Virus record (IMG/VR): IMGVR_UViG_3300024999_000267 | Coordinates: 1 to 33,470 of that record | DNA length: 33,470 nucleotides | Direction: 5' to 3' (one strand) | From: a virus | Shown: piece by piece, positions 21,106 through 25,895 of the stretch | Position numbering within the stretch: the first letter of the stretch is position 1 | Layout of the letters: every line of letters starts with the position of its first letter | Position numbers and translations under genes: made by a program | The notes under the pieces: model-generated | Database searches by the model: none | Seen by the model: only the letters and a program-made list of their open reading frames with translations | What the model was told of the DNA's origin: nothing

Positions 21106-21434
21106 GACCCTGTGATCCGCCTATAGGTTGATTCCGAATGTGACACAACAGGAATGTGACACATTCGCATTGACTGGATGTAGCTACTGCTTAGCTAGTA
21201 GAGCATAACGATAGCAACAGAGTGTGTTGATAGTAACCGCTGCTGTAGTCGTATAGTTAGCTCTGCCGTTCTGCTGATCTGTCTGTGCGTGGCTGTGCAT
21301 CTGGGATCGACCGGCTGTGTACCAGAGATTCGAGGACCGGGGGGAGGGCATTGGCCGGGGTTGGTGGATTCTATGTATACTCTCATTAACAACTATAATT
21401 TATTTTTTATAAAAATTTACAAAGGAATGATCTA
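21106..21434. other. Non-coding stretch downstream of terS
   Basis: About 330 bases with no supportable gene. It holds the repeated GAATGTGACACA motif at 21136-21166, several short hairpins (for example CTACT with AGTAG near 21185), a G-rich run near 21339-21362, and then AT-rich DNA from about 21385. It may contain the packaging site or the decayed remains of a gene. No tRNA could be fitted. Confidence 0.4.
21136..21166. repeat. Direct and inverted repeat GAATGTGACACA
   Basis: GAATGTGACACA occurs at 21136-21147 and again at 21152-21163, 16 bases apart. The second copy extends to the odd palindrome GAATGTGACACATTC (21152-21166). It is a candidate binding site, for example for the terminase small subunit. 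Confidence 0.6.
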
Positions 21435-21515
21435 ATGTCTAAAGGATGGGGGTTACTCTACATATATTTGTGGTCATTCATAGTGATCGAAATAGCTATT
21501 GGTGTTCTTGGATAA
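21435..21515 (+). CDS. 26-residue membrane mini-protein
   Basis: ATG at 21435 after AAAGGAATGATCT. The product MSKGWGLLYIYLWSFIVIEI... is almost all hydrophobic after residue 6, consistent with a single membrane helix. No homologue recognised. Confidence 0.4.
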   Translation: MSKGWGLLYIYLWSFIVIEIAIGVLG

Positions 21516-21614
21516 CGGCATGAAAATTAACTAATTACCAAAAATATTTTATAAATTTTTTCTACAGACTCCTTATTTACGAGAGGTTTCCGTTATGCCT
21601 TACAGGAGGTGATA

Positions 21615-22127
21615 ATGCCCATGAGGAAAAGGTCAGTAGACCTAGATACTGGCGAAATTCAATATCAGAAAGCTGAACGATTTACTAAAGTAATGGTGGA
21701 GGTGTGGAGATACGTGAATAAGAAAGATATGTTTACCCCTGCTGAAGAAAAAGCATTACATAGGTTGTCGATGTTTTTGCAAATAAACACAAACGCTGTT
21801 GTCGCTCAGAACGGAGACTACATGGGCGTAGAGAAGATGGCAGAGGAAACAGGTATTGACCGTTCAAATATTCGCAAGGTAATTAAGTTACTGATGAAGA
21901 AAAATGCACTTGGCATGTGGAAGAGTGGGGAATATGAAATTTACTATATGAACCCTTTTCTTTATCAGATGGGCAATGTCCCTAGCTATCTATTTAGCCT
22001 ATTTGATGCTGAGTTTCACAGGCGTTGCAAGGCTGATCATAATCTAATAGCGTTTAAAGCTGGAAAGAAAGTAACTTCAATATTAACGACGAAAGTTAAG
22101 AACGCCGAAGTTAAGAACGCCGTATAG
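21615..22127 (+). CDS. RepL-like replication/winged-helix protein
   Basis: The ATG at 21615 has AGGAGG five bases upstream; GTG 21609 and ATG 21621 are alternatives. Of 170 residues, the central part is a winged helix (GVEKMAEETGIDRSNIRKVI, LLMKKNALGMWKSGEYEI) followed by the RepL-type phrase YYMNPFLYQMG and a VPSYLFSLF segment. RepL proteins initiate replication of Staphylococcus-type plasmids. The position between terminase genes is odd. The C-terminus contains a perfect 15-bp duplication. It may initiate replication or regulate late genes; not resolved. Confidence 0.75.
   Translation: MPMRKRSVDLDTGEIQYQKAERFTKVMVEVWRYVNKKDMFTPAEEKALHRLSMFLQINTNAVVAQNGDYMGVEKMAEETGIDRSNIRKVIKLLMKKNALGMWKSGEYEIYYMNPFLYQMGNVPSYLFSLFDAEFHRRCKADHNLIAFKAGKKVTSILTTKVKNAEVKNAV
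22093..22122 (+). repeat. 15-bp perfect tandem duplication in the RepL-like gene
   Basis: AAGTTAAGAACGCCG occurs at 22093-22107 and again at 22108-22122, repeating the residues VKNAE/VKNAV at the protein's C-terminus. It is in frame, so it lengthens the tail by five residues. Confidence 0.8.
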
Positions 22128-22129
22128 TA

Positions 22130-22178
22130 GAGAGTAAGAGTTAGACGTGAATAGAAAACAGGCCTTAGCCTTACTCTC
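22130..22178 (+). repeat. 9-bp inverted repeat after the RepL-like gene
   Basis: GAGAGTAAG at 22130-22138 and CTTACTCTC at 22170-22178 are perfect inverse copies with a 31-base loop. Without a T-run this is not a standard terminator. Confidence 0.45.
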
Positions 22179-22203
22179 CCAAGGGTTTGATGCCATTATT
22201 TTT

Positions 22204-22243
22204 TGAGGTAGAATTACCGCACTTCTGAGGTAAATTTACCTCA
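22204..22243. repeat. Tandem palindromes (iteron-like or terminator)
   Basis: TGAGGTAAATTTACCTCA at 22226-22243 is a perfect 18-bp palindrome. An imperfect copy, TGAGGTAGAATTACC, starts 22 bp earlier at 22204, so two dyads lie two helical turns apart. This suits a dimeric protein such as the RepL-like product. The second dyad is also followed by TTTTT and could act as a short-loop terminator. Confidence 0.65.
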
Positions 22244-22276
22244 TTTTTAATGTAAACAATTAAAGGATATTGCAAT

Positions 22277-22357
22277 ATGAGTTTAGAGGATATGGAATCC
22301 TGTACAGTGACGGAGAATGAATTCAAGAGTGGTAGGGGTTATGCAAGAAGTGTATGA
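22277..22357 (+). CDS. Candidate 26-residue ORF
   Basis: ATG at 22277 follows AAAGGATATTGCA. The product MSLEDMESCTVTENEFKSGR... has no motif. Its TGA overlaps the ATG of the next small ORF. Coding status is uncertain. Confidence 0.3.
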   Translation: MSLEDMESCTVTENEFKSGRGYARSV

Positions 22358-22443
22358 TGTACCTAGTTTGTTCAACCGCCATGAGTCCTAATTCCAAGGA
22401 GTTAATTGCTGATGCTATGTCTGAATTGGGATTAAAAAACTAA
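22354..22443 (+). CDS. Candidate 29-residue ORF
   Basis: ATG at 22354 overlaps the previous stop. The last part, SPNSKELIADAMSELGLKN, could form a helix. An overlapping 16-codon frame starts at 22341. Evidence is thin. Confidence 0.3.
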   Translation: MMYLVCSTAMSPNSKELIADAMSELGLKN

Positions 22444-22597
22444 TCGTTTTCCCCTCACCCCCTTCTCCCCAACAAAATCCCTTGAATATAACCAAACATA
22501 ACCCATCTATCCATTAAGTCCAAGCTATGCTCAACCAAACGTAGATTTAAACGGAGCAGCAAACGTTAGATCCAAGCTAATTTAGGAGGATAACTCA
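22444..22597. other. Pyrimidine-rich gap with short repeats
   Basis: No gene is visible. The plus strand is C-rich near 22449-22471, so the minus strand has three runs of four or five G. TCCAAGCTA occurs twice, at 22519 and 22571, and similar AAACGT-AGAT words occur near 22538 and 22561. The region ends in the strong ribosome site TTAGGAGG of the next gene. Confidence 0.35.
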
Positions 22598-22705
22598 ATG
22601 GAAAATCAAACAGTAGTTTCATGGATGTTTATTCATCCGTGGATGACATTTTTTATCGGAATAATATTGGCTGAATCTGTTGGAACATTTTTTCGTCGGA
22701 GGTAA
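22598..22705 (+). CDS. 35-residue membrane mini-protein
   Basis: ATG at 22598 is behind TTAGGAGGATAA. The product has one hydrophobic helix (WMTFFIGIILAESVG) followed by an FFRRR anchor, giving an N-out or N-in single-pass protein. The next gene starts 4 bases after the stop and shares the CGGAGG at its end as ribosome site. Confidence 0.5.
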   Translation: MENQTVVSWMFIHPWMTFFIGIILAESVGTFFRRR

Positions 22706-22709
22706 TCCT

Positions 22710-22880
22710 ATGGGAGAAAACAGAAGTTGTAAAAAGTTCATACCATCAGATCCCACCTACGAAAAAACAAACTGCGCTTCATGTACCCTGTGGAATGGAG
22801 TTAGATGCAGGGAAGAGGCATTTGTTGTGGCTAGTCAGGATGAGAGGTATGAGGCTATGATTGGGTGGGCGAAGTGGTAG
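22710..22880 (+). CDS. 56-residue cysteine-containing protein
   Basis: ATG at 22710 with CGGAGG 7 bases upstream. The product MGENRSCKKFIPSDPTYEKT contains NCASCTLWNGVRC, so four cysteines could bind zinc or an Fe-S group. The tail is helical (DERYEAMIGWAKW). Proteins of this kind are frequent near phage packaging genes; function unknown. Confidence 0.6.
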   Translation: MGENRSCKKFIPSDPTYEKTNCASCTLWNGVRCREEAFVVASQDERYEAMIGWAKW

Positions 22881-22881
22881 T

Positions 22882-22914
22882 AAAAAAAGAACGAGCTATT
22901 TTTTTAGCCCGTTC
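22882..22914 (-). terminator. Intrinsic terminator for RHH3
   Basis: On the minus strand GAACGGGCTA pairs with TAGCTCGTTC through ten positions including one G-U, then TTTTTTT follows. On the plus strand the same position is an A-C mismatch, so the orientation is clearly minus. Confidence 0.85.
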
Positions 22915-23048
22915 AGATAATCGGCAATTGCCTTTTCTAATATTTTGCTTATAGGTATTAAAGTCTTGTCGGAACTTTCTTTTAATCTTCTGCTCAATTC
23001 AATTGGTAGTGTGGATGAAAATCGAACCTTGTTCTTTAATTCTCCCAT
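22896..23048 (-). CDS. Ribbon-helix-helix protein (RHH3)
   Basis: The minus frame encodes 50 residues: MGELKNKVRFSSTLPIELSR, RLKESSDKTLIPISKILEKA, then IADYLNGLKK. It is an RHH protein closely related to RHH2 at 4487, sharing LKN, RF and IPIS. AGGTGAG precedes the ATG. It diverges from the terminase ATPase gene across a bidirectional promoter. A local repressor of terminase expression is the simplest reading, as inference. Confidence 0.85.
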   Translation of the reverse strand: MGELKNKVRFSSTLPIELSRRLKESSDKTLIPISKILEKAIADYLNGLKK

Positions 23049-23068
23049 ATTTTTCTCACCTCAAATGT

Positions 23069-23120
23069 ATTGTATCATTTAGTTAAAGTGTTTGCAACTG
23101 CATTAAGCTTATGGTATAAT
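23069..23120. promoter_or_regulatory. Symmetric bidirectional promoter with shared -35
   Basis: The hexamer TTGCAA at 23092-23097 is its own reverse complement. Going right it is followed at 17 bp by TATAAT (23115-23120). Going left it is followed at 17 bp by TACAAT (plus 23069-23074). The same -35 box therefore serves both RHH3 and the terminase gene. Confidence 0.75.
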
Positions 23121-23142
23121 ATAGTTAAGGAGTGATAAGGGA

Positions 23143-24045
23143 ATGGAAGCTAAAAAACCGAGTACCACAAAAGCCGTGCCAAATAAGAAGTCAATCGTAG
23201 AGGAAAAAATCCAAATTAATAATGACCCTACTGAAAAACCAAAGATAAAAGCAAGCGACCTGCCCTCGTTGGCGGCAATGCAGCAAGAGTTAGCCAAAAG
23301 AAACGATTCCGACTGGCTAAAATACTATGTTAAGATTGTAAACAAGAATGGTGCCCAGGTTCCGTTCGTTCTAAACAGTATCCAAGTGCAAATAGAGGAT
23401 AAAATAAAGGAATTAGAATCGCAAGGCATCCCTGCTAGGATAATTGTATTAAAAGCGAGACAGGAGGGAATTTCCACATATTCCCAAGCGAAGTTTCTTT
23501 GCCGAACAATTAAAAACAAAAACCGCAATGCACTTGTAGTAGCTCATCGAGACGATAGCACCAATGCGATTTTCGATAAAGCGAAATACTCTAATTCGTG
23601 TTTGCCTGACCACATTAAACCGCTACAACAAGCCTCAAACGCAAGAGAGTTAATATTCAACAAGCCACCATATTACAAAGGAAAACAGGAGGGTTTAAAT
23701 TCCAAGATAAAGGTACAGACGGCTGGTAGCGATGGGATTGGCAGGTCGGATACATACCACTACGTCCATCTTTCGGAGTTCGCGTTTTACTCAGGAGATC
23801 CACTTAAAACCCTTAATGGAATACTAAACTCTGTTCCGAGTATCGTTGGCACTATCGTAATTATAGAAAGCACAGCTTCGGGAATGAATTCATTCAAAGA
23901 CCTGTGGGACAAGGCGGTAGCTGGAGAAAACGCATTTATACCTATGTTTTTCTCATGGTTTGATTACAAAGACTACGCCATGGCGATGACTGAAACAGAA
24001 GAAGAAGCATGGAGAGTATTCACGGAAAACAAAGGTGGTGACTGA
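23143..24045 (+). CDS. terL: Terminase large subunit, ATPase fragment
   Basis: The 300-residue product contains the packaging ATPase: Walker A variant KARQEGIST at 104-112, Walker B with catalytic glutamate VHLSE at 208-212, and the coupling motif ESTASG at 242-247. It ends FTENKGGD and stops at a TGA shared with the ATG of the HNH gene. The natural continuation of the linker (LPEALQVLNLNDYEKNL) resumes at 24796 in the same frame. It is transcribed from the promoter at 23092-23120. The fragment could work with the downstream pieces as a multi-part motor; this is inferred. Confidence 0.9.
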   Translation: MEAKKPSTTKAVPNKKSIVEEKIQINNDPTEKPKIKASDLPSLAAMQQELAKRNDSDWLKYYVKIVNKNGAQVPFVLNSIQVQIEDKIKELESQGIPARIIVLKARQEGISTYSQAKFLCRTIKNKNRNALVVAHRDDSTNAIFDKAKYSNSCLPDHIKPLQQASNARELIFNKPPYYKGKQEGLNSKIKVQTAGSDGIGRSDTYHYVHLSEFAFYSGDPLKTLNGILNSVPSIVGTIVIIESTASGMNSFKDLWDKAVAGENAFIPMFFSWFDYKDYAMAMTETEEEAWRVFTENKGGD

Positions 24046-24827
24046 TGGGTATGCCACCTAGAATAGTGATAGAGGAATCTGAGCTAAGGAGATTATATAT
24101 TGATGAAAATAAAACCATAGCCGAGATAGGCATTATATTGTCAGTGTCTAAGGGGACAATATACCTCAGGCTTAGAGGATTTGGGATAGATACCAATAGC
24201 GCAAAGAAAGCATTGAGCAGGTACAGCGCGCTTGTGACAATTCAGTGCTGTGAATGTGGAAATGATATACAGAGGATTAGGTCAAGGGCAATAAGGACCG
24301 ACCCTGTATGTGGACCAGAATGCTACGCTAAATCAAAAAGCAGAATTAATAAAGGAGAACTTAATCCATTCTATGGGCATCATTTTAGTAAAGAGCAATC
24401 CAAGACGTTGTCTAAGTCGTTAAAAACATATGTAGACGGCAGAAGAGGTAAGAAACTTTCCGTAGAATGGAAATTAAACATTTCCAAGGGAAGACTGTTG
24501 GGTCTTGGAAGAACTGAACCAAAGTTTGTAACAGAGAGAACTTGTAATGAATACAAGATATTTACAAAGGCAGTGTTCATGAGGGATAACTATACCTGCA
24601 ACAAATGTGGCACGCGTAGCGGATACCTTAATGTGCATCATTTAAAGAACTACTCTAGTTACCCGTCACTTAGATTCATACCTATAAACGGAGTAGTTCT
24701 TTGCAGGAAGTGCCATAAAGAATTTCACGCAATATATAAGAGAAAAGACAACACGGTTCGCCAATATCTAGAATTTATAAAAGCAGGTGATGAGTATGAA
24801 TCTACCAGAAGCGTTACAAGTTCTTAA
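24045..24827 (+). CDS. HNH homing endonuclease inserted in the terminase gene
   Basis: Domains over 260 residues: an HTH (KTIAEIGIILSVSKGTIYLR, about 22-45), a zinc ribbon (CCECG, then CGPEC, about 66-95), a NUMOD3-like segment (GELNPFYGHHFSKEQ, about 106-120), and HNH (CNKCGTRSGYLNVHHLKNYS, VVLCRKCHKEFH, about 185-235). The domains match those of the HNH at 2771, but the ribbon and HTH are in swapped order. It overlaps the ATPase fragment by one base and ends inside the downstream fragment, leaving no room for a separate intron ribozyme. GGTGA sequences precede both its own start and the resumed terminase start. Confidence 0.88.
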   Translation: MGMPPRIVIEESELRRLYIDENKTIAEIGIILSVSKGTIYLRLRGFGIDTNSAKKALSRYSALVTIQCCECGNDIQRIRSRAIRTDPVCGPECYAKSKSRINKGELNPFYGHHFSKEQSKTLSKSLKTYVDGRRGKKLSVEWKLNISKGRLLGLGRTEPKFVTERTCNEYKIFTKAVFMRDNYTCNKCGTRSGYLNVHHLKNYSSYPSLRFIPINGVVLCRKCHKEFHAIYKRKDNTVRQYLEFIKAGDEYESTRSVTSS

Positions 24828-24957
24828 TCTTAATGACTATGAAAAGAACTTAATAAACCTGTATGGAGTTAATTTTAATCAGATCAAATGGTACAGGTGG
24901 AAGTTGAAGAACGACTGTGGTGGGGACGTTGATCTCATGCACCAGGAGAATCCCTAG
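24796..24957 (+). CDS. Terminase large subunit, linker fragment (ends at CCC-TAG)
   Basis: ATG at 24796, preceded by AGGTGAT inside the HNH gene, encodes 53 residues: MNLPEALQVLNLNDYEKNLI, then a QIKWYRWKLKNDCGGDVDL block, then MHQENP. These are standard linker sequences of this terminase type. The TAG at 24955-24957 stops translation just before the conserved SFASEAFLSTGRPVF, which lies in the +1 frame. It needs recoding to join to the nuclease domain. Confidence 0.75.
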   Translation: MNLPEALQVLNLNDYEKNLINLYGVNFNQIKWYRWKLKNDCGGDVDLMHQENP

Positions 24958-25831
24958 CTTCGCCAGTGAAGCGTTCCTTTCTACTGGTAGGCCCGTCTTT
25001 AACTCCAACCAAATTTTCATGCAAATAGAACGCCTTAAAAAACAATACAAAACATCCCCACCAAAACGGGGGTGTTTTCTCTTTGAGTGGAATGACCCCG
25101 AAACAAAAGATAAGATAATAGATAGCTCAATTAAGTTCGTTCAGGGAGTCGGCGACTACATCTATATTTACGATGAACCTAAGCTTGGGCATCCTTTCGT
25201 CTTGGGAGGGGATACAGCTGGTTCTGGCGATGCTGATAGATTTACAGGAACAATGATTAACAACAATACGGGAAAGCGTGTAGCAACTCTATACGGAAAG
25301 GTTGACCCTGATACCTACACGCACCAAATGTATTGCCTAGGCAGGTACTATAACAACGCTCTTATTTCCATAGAAATAAATTTTAATATCTACAGCGTGA
25401 AGGAATTAGAGCGCCTCAATTACCCTAAGCAATATAGACGTGAAGTTATCGACGAAGTTGGTCATAAAAAGCAATACAAAAATGGATTCAGAACTGACTC
25501 TAATACGCGGCCCTATATGATCTCGCTCGAAATCGCGTTAATCCGTGACAACATCGACCTCTTCACACACATCGGTATGCTCCAGGAATGTCTCACTTTC
25601 GTTATGGATAAAAACGGTAGACCGGACGCAGAAAGTGGAAAGCATGATGACATACTTTTCAGTGATATGGTGGCAAACGTGTCAAGATCCCAACAGCGCT
25701 TCACAATCGAACGCAACGCCAAATTCGAACTCCCCGCCAACATGAGCGAAGAAGAAAAGTCGAGGGTCAAGGCTAATATTGATTTTGAAGATAAGTATGT
25801 CGAGATGGCTAAATATCGGAGGAAGAAGTGA
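24917..25831 (+). CDS. Terminase large subunit, nuclease fragment
   Basis: The open frame begins at GTG 24917, but the first 13 residues are out-of-frame readings of the linker and no ribosome site is present. Meaningful sequence starts at about 24956 with SFASEAFLSTGRPVF. The RNase H-like headful nuclease follows: GGDTAGSGDADRF with the first aspartate, ISIEINF with a glutamate, and GKHDDILFSDMV with the final acidic pair. It cuts the packaged concatemer. Translation probably depends on the +1 shift upstream. About 295 functional residues remain. Confidence 0.85.
   Translation: MVGTLISCTRRIPSFASEAFLSTGRPVFNSNQIFMQIERLKKQYKTSPPKRGCFLFEWNDPETKDKIIDSSIKFVQGVGDYIYIYDEPKLGHPFVLGGDTAGSGDADRFTGTMINNNTGKRVATLYGKVDPDTYTHQMYCLGRYYNNALISIEINFNIYSVKELERLNYPKQYRREVIDEVGHKKQYKNGFRTDSNTRPYMISLEIALIRDNIDLFTHIGMLQECLTFVMDKNGRPDAESGKHDDILFSDMVANVSRSQQRFTIERNAKFELPANMSEEEKSRVKANIDFEDKYVEMAKYRRKK
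24952..24958 (+). other. Candidate programmed +1 frameshift site CCC-TAG-C
   Basis: The last sense codon CCC is followed by TAG. A Pro-tRNA moving from CCC to CCT (+1) leads directly into AGC TTC, giving NPSF, the continuation expected for the terminase. CCC followed by a slow stop codon is the type of site reported for +1 shifting in Listeria phage PSA. A single inserted base from mutation or sequencing error would look the same. Confidence 0.55.
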
Positions 25832-25895
25832 GTATACCTGAAGTTTACCGGAATACCTAAGTATACCTTCTCTACGCTTGAAATGAGGTGAAACA

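Noticed and set aside
21180-21300. Possible tRNA or structured RNA gene after terS
   Set aside because: Short hairpins exist, but no cloverleaf, anticodon arm or T-arm consensus could be laid out.
21339-21362. G-quadruplex in the plus strand after terS
   Set aside because: Only two or three runs of at least three G are present with an irregular loop, so the call would be weak.
21195-21392. Minus-strand open frame of 65 codons after terS
   Set aside because: It is rich in Pro/Arg/Gln without motif or ribosome site and lies opposite a likely non-coding region.
24030-24800. Group I intron or intein interrupting the terminase
   Set aside because: Terminase genes with group I introns are known, but the HNH reading frame fills the whole interval and overlaps both flanks, leaving no obvious room for a ribozyme core. 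No intein splice motifs are seen. A free-standing insertion fits better, though cDNA would settle it.
24917-24955. Independent GTG start for the terminase nuclease fragment
   Set aside because: The first 13 residues do not match the family and no ribosome site is present; recoding or an error at CCC-TAG explains the frame better.
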